NCBI GenBank assembly: GCA_028284775.1
Contig: JANQRB010000175.1
Coordinates: forward strand, 26,902 to 90,901
Length of the DNA: 64,000 nt
Direction: 5' to 3'
From: Candidatus Kapaibacterium sp.
GTDB taxonomy: Bacteria > Bacteroidota > Ignavibacteria > Kapaibacteriales > UBA7675
A program made the translations under genes and the position numbers. Positions 56,029 through 64,000 of the stretch are shown here, piece by piece. Below the pieces are notes generated by a model. That model worked only from the letters and a program-made list of their open reading frames with translations, did not search any database and was not told where the DNA came from. The first letter of the stretch is position 1. Each line of letters opens with the position of its first letter.

Positions 56029-57903
56029 ATGGACGCAACCGCGATAGAAGAGCTGGAAACAAAGCTCAACGCAGCGCGCGGCATCGAACGCCTCGACACC
56101 CTGAATGCCCTGGCCGAGGCACTGCGTAGCACGGATAGTTCGCGGGCCGAATCCCTGGCCCGCGAGGCCGCGGAACTCGCGCACAAGGCTGCTGCCGGTC
56201 GACGGAAAGAAATCGAGGACACATCCCGTGGGTCGAAGACTGTGCCGGGACAAAAGGATGATCCGGCCCTGGCCCTATACAGGAAGAGCCGCGCAGTCAG
56301 CCTGGGACATATCGGTTATTGCCTGGGGCAGCGAGGGCAAACAGAAGAGGCGGAGGCCGTCCTGCGTGAAGCGCTGACAACTTTTCAAACGATGGCGGAA
56401 GAAGAAGGCGAGGCACAGATACGCTATATCCAGGGCTGCATCGAAGAAATAAAGGGATCCTACGAATCGGCCCTCGCACACTTTCACGCTTCCCGTCAAT
56501 TATTCCAGGCCTTAAACAACCCGGCTGAAGAATCCGGGGTGCTGTTGATGATCGGCGCCATGTACCTCCATCAAAGTGAATACCATGCCGCTCTGGATGC
56601 CATGATCGAATCGCTCGCGCTGGCCCGGCAGGCCGAGCACCTGGACCGGCAAGCGCATGCGCTCACCAGTCTCGGCGTTGCCTACATGGACCTCAACGAC
56701 TACGAAAAGGCTCTGGACCTCCTGCTGCAATGCGAACAACTTTCATCGCGAGTCGACAACAGGAATCTGGAGGCGACGAATCTCAACAACCTGGGCAGCC
56801 TACACTTTGATTTGCGCGATTATACGAAAGCGCGTCAGTATTATGAGCGAAGCTATACCTTGCGGCTGGCGCTGAAGGATACGCGCCGGCAGGCTGTTTC
56901 GCTCAATGGCATCGGTATTTGCCTGCATCGCTCGGGACAATACAAGGAGGCGCTCGACGCTTTTGATCGCAGTCTGAAACTCCTCGAGCCGGCGCCCATC
57001 AAGTCCGTACAGACAGTCGTGTTTAACAACCTCGGCCGGGCGTATGAGAATGTAGAGCAGTTTGAAAATGCCCGGCGCTATTATCAGCGCAGTCTGGAAC
57101 TGTCGGAACAGATCGGCGACCGGCAGCAGATGGCGAACAGTCTTCATCGCATCGGCATGCTTCATTTGAGTCTACAGGAGTCCGGCGAGGCGATTGCCCA
57201 TTTTCAACGCGCCCTGAAAGCGAGCGCGGGAGTTAACATCCGCAATCTGGCGCTTGAAATCCGCGTGGGCCTGGCCAAGGCTTGCGGGAGCAGCGGACAA
57301 AGCAAGGAAGCCATGGAACATTACGATGCGGCGCTGAAACTTAAAGACGAACTCGCGAAAACAGAATCCGATGATCGCCTTAACAAACTACGCATCCTGC
57401 ATGAGGTGGCGCAGGCCCGGCAGGAACGCGAGATTCTGCGTCTCCGGAATGAGAAGCTTGAACAGAACCTGGAGCTGCAACGCAAGGAACTTACCGCCAA
57501 TGCACTCTACCTGGCGCAGAAGAACGACCTGCTGCGCCGTGTGGCATCCGACCTGCGGAAGGCACTGCGGCCACCGGCCCTGGAAATCGAATCGCGGATC
57601 CGTGATATGTTGCGCGAACTGGACGACTCCACCGGCAGCGAGGATTCCTGGTTGAACTTCGAAGAGCAATTTAACAGCGCGCATTCCGATTTCGTACAAA
57701 CACTGTCCGAACGCTATCCCAGACTCACCGCCACTGAGCGCCGCGTCTGTGCGCTGACAAGACTGAACCTCTCCAACAAAGAAATCAGTCGCATTATGAA
57801 CGTAGCCCCGCGGAGCATCGAAGTGTATCGCAACCGTATTCGCAAGAAGCTCAGCCTGCCGCCCGACACGAAGCTTCCGGCCTTTCTGTTAAGTCTGCGT
57901 TAA
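56029..57903 (+). CDS. TPR/coiled-coil/HTH regulator, module 2
   Basis: A 624-residue close paralogue of the 51692 gene, with the same domain order: TPR-like repeats (SLGHIGYCLGQRGQTEEAE, YEKALDLLLQCEQLSSRV, LNGIGICLHRSGQYKEALD), coiled coil (LRILHEVAQARQEREILRL) and HTH (LTATERRVCALTRLNLSNKE, MNVAPRSIEVYRNRIRKKL). The HTH recognition helix looks nearly identical to the module 1 protein, so they may bind the same sites. It lies upstream of the third collar gene. Confidence 0.9.
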   Translation: MDATAIEELETKLNAARGIERLDTLNALAEALRSTDSSRAESLAREAAELAHKAAAGRRKEIEDTSRGSKTVPGQKDDPALALYRKSRAVSLGHIGYCLGQRGQTEEAEAVLREALTTFQTMAEEEGEAQIRYIQGCIEEIKGSYESALAHFHASRQLFQALNNPAEESGVLLMIGAMYLHQSEYHAALDAMIESLALARQAEHLDRQAHALTSLGVAYMDLNDYEKALDLLLQCEQLSSRVDNRNLEATNLNNLGSLHFDLRDYTKARQYYERSYTLRLALKDTRRQAVSLNGIGICLHRSGQYKEALDAFDRSLKLLEPAPIKSVQTVVFNNLGRAYENVEQFENARRYYQRSLELSEQIGDRQQMANSLHRIGMLHLSLQESGEAIAHFQRALKASAGVNIRNLALEIRVGLAKACGSSGQSKEAMEHYDAALKLKDELAKTESDDRLNKLRILHEVAQARQEREILRLRNEKLEQNLELQRKELTANALYLAQKNDLLRRVASDLRKALRPPALEIESRIRDMLRELDDSTGSEDSWLNFEEQFNSAHSDFVQTLSERYPRLTATERRVCALTRLNLSNKEISRIMNVAPRSIEVYRNRIRKKLSLPPDTKLPAFLLSLR

Positions 57904-58341
57904 AGGTTCGAGCACTAGCAAGATAACCTGCGACAAAATTCAGGCAGACAACCCACGATATTCCTGCCTGGCTCGCGGATAAAAACCTGCAGTAAATTCC
58001 TACTCATCACTCCACGATTTCTCTTTCCGCTATTAGGCGGAAACCAGTCTGTTAGGTTTTTGTAGGGGCGGCGATTTTCTGATTGGCCACATATTGTCAC
58101 CGTTCACGATAAAGCAATGCGATCGTCAGACGGTTTCCATAGTTATCGGAGCTGATCTGAAGAATCGGCAGAAGCATGGCTGTTCGGCGGGTAGTTTAGC
58201 AAAGCTGCCTGCAGGGCATCAGGCTGCGCTTCCGCAGAGGCGCTGTTTGCCTGTTTAAGCGGCATCTGCCCGTGACGCGAGAATAAATGCTGTGGATACT
58301 CATATCCACACTCTGTATTATATTAAACTCTTGGAGAGATC
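57904..58341. other. Intergenic region with TGTAGGGG motif
   Basis: About 440 bases. TTTTGTAGGGGCGGCGATTT near 58057-58076 parallels the motif after the first regulator. CATATTGT follows about 20 bases later, as it does after the 53738 copy (near 53770). No gene is supported. Confidence 0.5.
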
Positions 58342-58893
58342 ATGCAATTCTTCTTAGGAACAATCCTCTTGTGGCCCATTTCATTTGCGCCGCGCGGCTG
58401 GGCCTTTTGCGATGGGCAACTGCTCGAAATACGGAACAACCCGAATTTGTATTCCTTAATCGGCACAACTTACGGCGGCGACGGACGAACAACATTCGCA
58501 CTGCCCAATTTACGCGGTCGTGTCCCGGTCGGTATCGGCAGCAACACTCTGCCGCGTCTGGGTAATGTGACGGGCAGTGAAACAGTTACGCTGCAAATTA
58601 ATGAAATGCCGTCCCATACGCATGTCGTCCATTGCAATAACGAAGTCGGGTCGGGTAGTTCCAACAACCCGGAAAATCACTTCCCGGGTGTGGGTCTAAC
58701 GACGGGCAGCGGCCCCACCGCAGCCCCCATCAACACAAATTGGGCCAGCACGCTCCCGGAAAACGGCAGCGCGACCATGAATGTCAACACAATTGAGCAG
58801 ACAGGCGGTGGCTTAGCACATGACAACATGCAGCCCTCGCTAGGCATGAATTACATTATCGCTCTCGTGGGCATCTATCCGGCGCGCAATTAA
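58342..58893 (+). CDS. Phage tail-collar domain protein (MdpB-like), copy 3
   Basis: A 183-residue protein at ATG 58342 after TTGGAGAG. Family features: FLGTILLWPISFAPRGWAF, CDGQLLEIRNNPNLYSLIG, TYGGDGRTTFALPNLRGRVP, NEMPSHTHVVHCNNEV and IEQTGGGLAHDNMQPSLG. It is closest to copy 1 by eye (both start with FLGTILLWP and share IEQTGGG). It is the only collar gene in module 2. Confidence 0.88.
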   Translation: MQFFLGTILLWPISFAPRGWAFCDGQLLEIRNNPNLYSLIGTTYGGDGRTTFALPNLRGRVPVGIGSNTLPRLGNVTGSETVTLQINEMPSHTHVVHCNNEVGSGSSNNPENHFPGVGLTTGSGPTAAPINTNWASTLPENGSATMNVNTIEQTGGGLAHDNMQPSLGMNYIIALVGIYPARN

Positions 58894-58916
58894 TCGCGAT
58901 CGCCGGGTGCTTTGCC

Positions 58917-58942
58917 GCCCTCCGGGTGATTACCCGGAGGGC
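58917..58942 (+). terminator. Hairpin after tail-collar copy 3
   Basis: GCCCTCCGGGT (58917-58927), loop GATT, ACCCGGAGGGC (58932-58942): a perfect 11 bp stem without a T-run. It resembles the hairpin after collar copy 2 (55393), suggesting that it came along in the duplication. Confidence 0.6.
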
Positions 58943-59241
58943 AGAAGATAACATCAACGAGTAGCGGGAATCTGACAATCGTGAAAATCCGGGCCGATCA
59001 GGAAAGTGTATGCTTCGAGATACAATAATTACTGAAAATTGTGTTTAACAGCGGAGGATGTCGCGTTCAACGCTCTTGATCTCTTCCTACGATTCAACGT
59101 TGTACGCTGCACAAATTCTGCGGAGCAAGCGCTTTTCGTCCTTCTCTGAATATGCCGCGCAGTTCGAGTTGACAACAGCTACAGACGAAACATGCTGAAA
59201 AGCCGCTGGGCTTTCATCAGTCAGTCATCGATTGAACCTGA

Positions 59242-59324
59242 GCATGTGGCAACGTGCAGACAGGTCATCGGCAGCCAAGCTTCGGCGGTGATGCGGTGCA
59301 GCCGCATCACCGAGCCGGCTGCCG
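59242..59324. repeat. Two-hairpin REP-like element, copy 2
   Basis: First hairpin: GCATGT (59242-59247) with ACGTGC (59252-59257), one G-U pair. Second: GGTGATGCGG (59287-59296) with CCGCATCACC (59302-59311), flanked by CGGCAGCC and GGCTGCCG (59269-59324). It shares the second hairpin and the GAACC lead with copy 1 at 54625. Confidence 0.82.
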
Positions 59325-59360
59325 GAGAACAACAAACAGCCAGGGGCCCCGACAGAGTTT

Positions 59361-61802
59361 TCAGCGCACAATTGTTAACATCTCGGCAGCCAAGTTTTTA
59401 CCCTGCCTCGCCTGCACGATATAGCTGCCGGCAGGCAGCCCGTCCAGGTCAATTCGCAGCACAGCAGGACCTGGTCCGGACGCTTCGGTATGTTGAAAAC
59501 GCATGACACCTCGCAGGTCCCTGATGCTGATCGTAAGCGGAGCGAAGGAAGCGGTCTGCACGCGCAATTGCAAACTGCGGCTTTCAGCGGAAATCAGCGG
59601 ATTCGGAGCGAGCCTCATCCGCAGCGTCGGAGCGCTTTGTCCTCCGAGCGCGTTGAGACTTGTCGGGATCTTACTGTAACGAGCAAGGCCCGCCGATGAG
59701 CTCAGCCACAGGCTGGCATTCGCCCGGCATTGCATCTTATTCGGAAAGGAAGCAAAGGGCGCTGTAATCCTGCTGACCCCGGTATCGCGCAAAAGCGCCA
59801 CCTGGAATTTCGCCATCGAGAAAAAAGCTTCGTTGTCGGCATTAATGTCAATGCTCAGCACACCCTCCGCTGGCAGCCGGCCTTCGTCGTCCAGGTGTTG
59901 AAACTTCGTACCGTCAAAGACGCTCAGTCCGCCGGGGCTGCCCCGGCCATCACTCGATCCGATCCAGTCCGCAAATGCGATCCAGACCCGACCGTCTTCG
60001 CCGCAGGCAATTTGATTTACAAGCAGCTCCTGACGCTCGTAGCCCGGGCGAATCAGATCGAATTCCTGAATGTCATTGCCATCGATCTTAAACAGGCCGC
60101 CGGGTGTCTGCTCACTATTCGGACTTATCTGCCAGGCTGAGGTCCAGATATTGCCGTCCGCATCCCGGCACAGGTTTCTCAGTCCCGAAGCCCCTGCGTT
60201 CAGCCCTTCCGCGCTTCCGTAGCTGGTCCATTCGCCATCCTTAAAAAAGTGCAGCTGCGCGATCGGCCTCACAATAGGTGCTCCGCTCTGCGTTTCCCCG
60301 ATTGGATAACGAGACATCGACGTTAGCCACAAACCCGCCTCGTCCAGCAGCATGAACCTGAATTCACGATAAGGCTGCAAAGTGTCTTCGATGCTATGCA
60401 GGGTCCACGCAGCGCCGTTAAAATGCGAGACTCCGATGTCGTGCGACAGCCAGGCGCCACCGCTGCGCTCATGAATGATATGGCTGAGCTGGACGCTGTC
60501 GTCCAGGCCTATTTCCTCATTGCCGAACTTCGACCAGCGACCATTGCCGTAGGAGTTAACAAAGGTATTTCCGTTGCCGCCCGCAATTGACCACAGATTG
60601 TCCTCGTCGTCTGCGTCGAAATCTATGATAAGGTTACTGCTGACTTCATTGTCATTACGGATAATACGCCAGGATTGCAGGTCGAAAAGGCCCAGCCCAT
60701 TGGCTGTCCGGCACAGTATGCCCTCGTCCTTCGTGTTCACAATCGCATAGATCCAATCCGCAGGCAAACCCTCGGCAGTGCTAAAAAAGTCCTCAGTATC
60801 GTCTTCGATGATTGCCACTCCCTGAAGTGTCGCCAGCCACAGCCTCCCGCTGTCTTCAAACAGCATGTCCGTAATTCGATTCGAAGAACCGATCAAGTCC
60901 TGCTTGTCGCGGGCCTGCCAGTCAGTATCCTGAAGATGATAGTAGTGATGGCCGTTGTAAACCTGCACATCACCTTCGTTGTCGACCGCCATACCGCTTA
61001 GGAAGTCCGGCAGGCCGTGACTGGCGGCGGGAAAATGTTCCAACTCATCATTGCGAAGGCGCGCGAGGCCGGACTCGCTTCCGCACCAGAAATCACCCTC
61101 GCCATCAACTGACGCATAAACGCGATTGTTGCCGGTGTTAAGTTCCAGCCCATCGACCGGTAGAGCAAACAGGTGGTTGGCGCTCTTGAATCGTATGGCA
61201 AACAGCGAGCGATGATCTGCCAGGCTGATTCCAACAGCCCAGGTCGAATTGTCTCTGCCTTTAACAAATCGGTGGACCATCAGTGCGATGTGAAGTTCCG
61301 GGTTCGTAAGCACGCGAACTTCATTGTCCGCAACAACCAGCACCGATGGTTCGGGGAACCCGCTATTAACAGCCCTGGCGGCGATCCAGACTCTGCCATC
61401 CGGATCAGTGTAAAGCGCGGCCACATGCCGCAGAATCTGTCCCTCAAATGATAAAAGCTGATGTTGCCGCCAGGCAACACCGTCGAAAGAACTCAGACCG
61501 CCACTGCGCGATCCCACCCAGATCGTCCCGGCGGAATCCAGGCAGGCCGCGCTAAATGTTTCCAGCAACTGGCCGGTTTCGATATTGGTATACTTAACAA
61601 AGTCTGCCGGATCGTCTTTGTCGAAGCGTACGATGCCGCCTTGCGCAAATGACCAATAATGATCGTCGGTTTCAATTGTTTCCAGAACATTCCAGGTATT
61701 AGTGAAGAGCTGCCAGCGCCCTTCCTGCGCCGTCAGGACAACCTGGGAGGCAAACAATGTGCCGAGCAGGAGCGCGGAGTGCAAGAGAGATTGAATTTTC
61801 AT
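59361..61802 (-). CDS. T9SS-sorted two-component-regulator-propeller-type protein
   Basis: An 813-residue secreted protein. Signal peptide LLHSALLLGTLFASQVVLTA. The mature part consists of repeated beta-propeller units of the histidine-kinase-sensor type (two-component regulator propeller), e.g. AGTIWVGSRSGGLSSFDGVA, FEDSGRLWLATLQGVAIIED, DADGNIWTSAWQISP and CGEDGRVWIAFADW. About 12 units can be seen. It ends with a T9SS sorting domain (LAPNPLISAESRSLQLRV, then LPAGSYIVQARQGKN). With no kinase domain, this is a binding or surface protein. Convergent with the collar copy 3 gene. Confidence 0.88.
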   Translation of the reverse strand: MKIQSLLHSALLLGTLFASQVVLTAQEGRWQLFTNTWNVLETIETDDHYWSFAQGGIVRFDKDDPADFVKYTNIETGQLLETFSAACLDSAGTIWVGSRSGGLSSFDGVAWRQHQLLSFEGQILRHVAALYTDPDGRVWIAARAVNSGFPEPSVLVVADNEVRVLTNPELHIALMVHRFVKGRDNSTWAVGISLADHRSLFAIRFKSANHLFALPVDGLELNTGNNRVYASVDGEGDFWCGSESGLARLRNDELEHFPAASHGLPDFLSGMAVDNEGDVQVYNGHHYYHLQDTDWQARDKQDLIGSSNRITDMLFEDSGRLWLATLQGVAIIEDDTEDFFSTAEGLPADWIYAIVNTKDEGILCRTANGLGLFDLQSWRIIRNDNEVSSNLIIDFDADDEDNLWSIAGGNGNTFVNSYGNGRWSKFGNEEIGLDDSVQLSHIIHERSGGAWLSHDIGVSHFNGAAWTLHSIEDTLQPYREFRFMLLDEAGLWLTSMSRYPIGETQSGAPIVRPIAQLHFFKDGEWTSYGSAEGLNAGASGLRNLCRDADGNIWTSAWQISPNSEQTPGGLFKIDGNDIQEFDLIRPGYERQELLVNQIACGEDGRVWIAFADWIGSSDGRGSPGGLSVFDGTKFQHLDDEGRLPAEGVLSIDINADNEAFFSMAKFQVALLRDTGVSRITAPFASFPNKMQCRANASLWLSSSAGLARYSKIPTSLNALGGQSAPTLRMRLAPNPLISAESRSLQLRVQTASFAPLTISIRDLRGVMRFQHTEASGPGPAVLRIDLDGLPAGSYIVQARQGKNLAAEMLTIVR

Positions 61803-61962
61803 AACTGAGCCTGCATAATCGGATAGCGCCGCAATCCGGTTTTTGGCGAGGATCGCAGGCGCACATCCTGGTTGGAAATGATGGGCAGCCCAGGTGTCCG
61901 TCTACGAATCTATAAAAATATGCGATATACACGCTACTCGCGCTGTTGAGCAATCGTACTTT

Positions 61963-62268
61963 TCACTCTTCGCCAAAAAGCAGATGTTGAAGCGTATCGA
62001 ATTCGGACGCCAGCGCCATGTACTCTTCATGCCAGCCGTTGGATAATGCAAGCTCCTGGATCGGACCGGTAGCGGCAAACAAAGCCCGCGCATGCTGCGG
62101 CAGTGAATTCTTCGCCGGTTCCAGTACATGCGCAATGACCTGTCCGACTTCCTCCGCCACTTCTTGCGGGTCTTCGTCAGGCCAGCCCTCTCTGTCCGAC
62201 CTGAGCAGCAATTCCTTCGTTGCGGCCAGCACCGCTAACAGTTTTAGTTGAGGATCCCATTCTTTCAT
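61963..62268 (-). CDS. Small hypothetical protein
   Basis: A 101-residue helical soluble protein starting at ATG 62268 (MKEWDPQLKLLAVLAATKEL). I prefer this to the far upstream start at 62439, whose extension looks like a shadow. Sequence has acidic helices (DPQEVAEEVGQVIAHVLEP) and no recognised motif. It might belong to a small conserved hypothetical family. It lies between two secreted-protein genes. Confidence 0.55.
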   Translation of the reverse strand: MKEWDPQLKLLAVLAATKELLLRSDREGWPDEDPQEVAEEVGQVIAHVLEPAKNSLPQHARALFAATGPIQELALSNGWHEEYMALASEFDTLQHLLFGEE

Positions 62269-62621
62269 CGTGTTGACCTTTGAGTGCGCTGTTGAGCTTC
62301 CGGCTCTTATGCAGGCAAACCCGAAGATACACGATATGCCGATGTTCGACAAGTAGTCGGCGATCCTGGAAATATTCACTTGGTACGCCGAGTAAGCCAT
62401 CACGACAGCGTTGCGCCATCCGACATATCCGAATAACAAAATGCCGCCCTTACGTCGTCAAGTGCAGTAGAAATACAGTAGGCCGGCTTGCAGATCATTG
62501 TCGTAGTTTGCCAGGGTGAAGTATTAGCGGAACGATGAGGCAGTCGGTAAACTGCGGCTGTTCAAATTCACAACTAAGCCTGCTGCGCACTGCGGCATGC
62601 AACTCTAAACGGAACCTGATT

Positions 62622-64000
62622 ATGACAAATAGAATACTTCTTTCTCTTGTGCTTCTGCTTCCCTTTGGCTGCACGACGCTTTGGGCATGGGATGCAGGTG
62701 CCGGCAGCTTCGCAATGGATTTTCAGTCGGATTACGCCTGGCACCCCGAAGGACGCGAAGTCGCGCTGAGTGACGCCGGTGGCGCTACGATTCGGATCGT
62801 TAACGCAGCTACCGGAGCTGTCAGCCGCGAGCTGGCGACCGGCAATTTTGGCAATGTTCTGACATTTTCGCGGGACGGCAGCAGGCTGGCTGTGCCGGAA
62901 CGGGACGGATCGTCTGTCCATGTCTTCGACTTTGCGAGTGGCGAAGAAGTCGCCACACTCCAATTCGATCGGGCAGCCGCGATTGTCGCGATGCAATTTA
63001 CGCAGGATGATGCGCGCCTGATCATTGTCAGGGAATGGACGGAGGTTGATATCCGGTCTGTGGCCGGCGGCGAGCTGATCCTGAGCTATAAGCTTCAGCA
63101 GCTTTTATCGGACATTGCGACCATGACATTCATACCTCTGCGTCTGGCGGCGAAGGCCGACATGATCGCAGTGCTGGAAGGCGCCATCGACCAGGTCGCG
63201 ATCATTCGCGCCTCCACAGGCGAGCGACTGCAGGTAATTCGTCCGGAAGGAATGGAGTACATCAACTTTATGAATCTCGCTGACGACGGCAGCAAACTTG
63301 TTCTGGGCTCCGGCAGAGGGGCGTCGGAAGGCGAGCTACGCGTGTACCGGCCGGATGACGCCACGGAATTGCGGCGCTTTAGCGCCGCATCACAAGCCTA
63401 CCTGGCAAACCCGGTGTTTGTTCCCGGCGGCGATCTCATCAGCGGCGTCCACGCCGATACACTCGCTATCTGGGACTTAAACGACGGCTCAGTTGTGACG
63501 ACGATACCATTTCACGTTCCGGGTAATCCATTCGGAAGGCCCTCTTCACGCCTGTTTCGAAACTCCCTTGAACCGAAATTTGCGTCTGATGCTTCGAAAT
63601 TCGGCATCCTGCGTCAGCGCGCCGAATTTTGCGTTCCTGTCGACGTTGGCCCGACAGAAATTTCAAGGGGACTCCTGGCGGTCTTCGATCTCGGACGGCG
63701 AGAAATACAGAACTACATTCCGCCAAACGCCCACCTTGGCACACCCGAATCCTTCGCAGCCAATCGAGATGCGACACATATCCTGAGCCGTGATGATGAA
63801 GGCCGAACGCTTATCTGGAAGGCAGACGACGGTTCCTACATCCAAAGCTTCACAACGGCAACGCCATTTAATCTGCTCTCAAACGACGGCGCAGTCCTGT
63901 ACTCACTTGCCAGCGATTCCCTCATCGCTTTCGCTATTGCCTCCGGCGAAGTTCAATCACGTCTTCACCTTCCGCTGGGCTGCGACTATGATGCCGCGTT
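62622..64000 (+). CDS. WD40-like beta-propeller exported protein (3' truncated)
   Basis: An open frame from ATG 62622 runs to the end of the window (459 codons, no stop). It starts with a signal peptide (RILLSLVLLLPFGCTTLWA). The rest is repeats of about 40-45 residues with DG-x-x-L and VFDFASGEEVA, RVYRPDD, IWDLNDGSVV-type strands, as in WD40/quinoprotein-like propellers of periplasmic proteins. No lipobox is clear. Given its neighbours, a T9SS domain may follow outside the window. Confidence 0.75.
   Translation, partial: MTNRILLSLVLLLPFGCTTLWAWDAGAGSFAMDFQSDYAWHPEGREVALSDAGGATIRIVNAATGAVSRELATGNFGNVLTFSRDGSRLAVPERDGSSVHVFDFASGEEVATLQFDRAAAIVAMQFTQDDARLIIVREWTEVDIRSVAGGELILSYKLQQLLSDIATMTFIPLRLAAKADMIAVLEGAIDQVAIIRASTGERLQVIRPEGMEYINFMNLADDGSKLVLGSGRGASEGELRVYRPDDATELRRFSAASQAYLANPVFVPGGDLISGVHADTLAIWDLNDGSVVTTIPFHVPGNPFGRPSSRLFRNSLEPKFASDASKFGILRQRAEFCVPVDVGPTEISRGLLAVFDLGRREIQNYIPPNAHLGTPESFAANRDATHILSRDDEGRTLIWKADDGSYIQSFTTATPFNLLSNDGAVLYSLASDSLIAFAIASGEVQSRLHLPLGCDYDAA

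Larger units (their letters stand above)
58894..59360. other. Intergenic region with hairpin and REP-like copy 2
   Basis: About 470 bases between convergent genes (collar copy 3 and the minus-strand T9SS protein). It holds the hairpin 58917-58942 and the REP-like element 59242-59324. The rest shows no gene. Confidence 0.6.

Noticed and set aside
54021..58893. Prophage remnant as an explanation for the tail-collar genes
   Set aside because: No capsid, portal, terminase, integrase, holin or other tail genes are nearby, and the genes are paired with host-type regulators and repeat spacers.

Overview
The window looks like chromosome from a free-living member of the Bacteroidota or a close FCB-group relative. 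The main evidence is nine predicted secreted proteins that end in a type IX secretion (T9SS) C-terminal sorting domain, usually a PNP motif followed by about 70 residues closing on a basic residue. Supporting evidence is the endosialidase-chaperone-like surface protein, the DUF2199, DUF1801 and DUF3817-type housekeeping genes, weak or absent Shine-Dalgarno sites on many genes, and long intergenic spacers. Base composition is moderate by eye, a little over half GC. I saw no rRNA, tRNA or CRISPR array and no intact insertion sequence.

Layout. 0-7.1 kb: tail of a T9SS protein, a strong terminator, then a tightly overlapping five-gene operon (bpX-like protein, MoxR AAA+ ATPase, second bpX-like protein, vWA/beta-propeller protein, membrane-associated alpha-solenoid). 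This matches the MoxR-vWA-beta-propeller ternary systems predicted to be NTP-dependent conflict or stress systems. 8.1-14.3 kb: a TPR/coiled-coil/HTH regulator followed by three secreted proteins, the first with a phage-tail-fibre-type chaperone domain. 14.6-18.8 kb: small or unknown proteins (DUF2199, two tiny membrane proteins, a zinc-ribbon protein, a SAP-domain protein). 18.9-26.4 kb: a minus-strand run with a stress or detoxification flavour (FMN reductase, YcaC-like lipoprotein hydrolase, AlgE-like porin, MATE exporter, AraC regulator, two pirins). 26.7-31.0 kb: a T9SS beta-propeller protein and two paralogous FGE-fold lipoproteins. 31.1-34.8 kb: a compact operon of PLP decarboxylase, thioesterase, ABM monooxygenase and cupin, divergent from a LysR regulator. 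35-51.5 kb: mixed genes including a cytochrome c/copper monooxygenase fusion with a redoxin partner, TetR, DinB, D-amino-acid oxidase-like, a fatty acid hydroxylase and a run of three T9SS proteins. 51.7-59.3 kb: a duplicated module of two TPR/HTH regulators and three phage-tail-collar (MdpB-like) proteins with shared intergenic hairpins. 59.4-64 kb: a large T9SS two-component-propeller-type protein, a small unknown protein, and a WD40-like protein cut by the window end.

Most notable points. (1) The MoxR/vWA/propeller operon, with a vWA whose metal site looks degenerate and which ends in an L7/L12-like segment. (2) The duplicated regulator plus tail-collar module, and the fact that the 8-11 kb locus independently pairs the same type of regulator with another tail-fibre-derived surface protein. 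This suggests a dedicated regulatory circuit for tail-like surface proteins; it is the best candidate here for an undescribed system. (3) A three-copy, roughly 165 bp MITE-like element with terminal inverted repeats, and a two-copy, two-hairpin REP-like element tied to the tail-collar genes.
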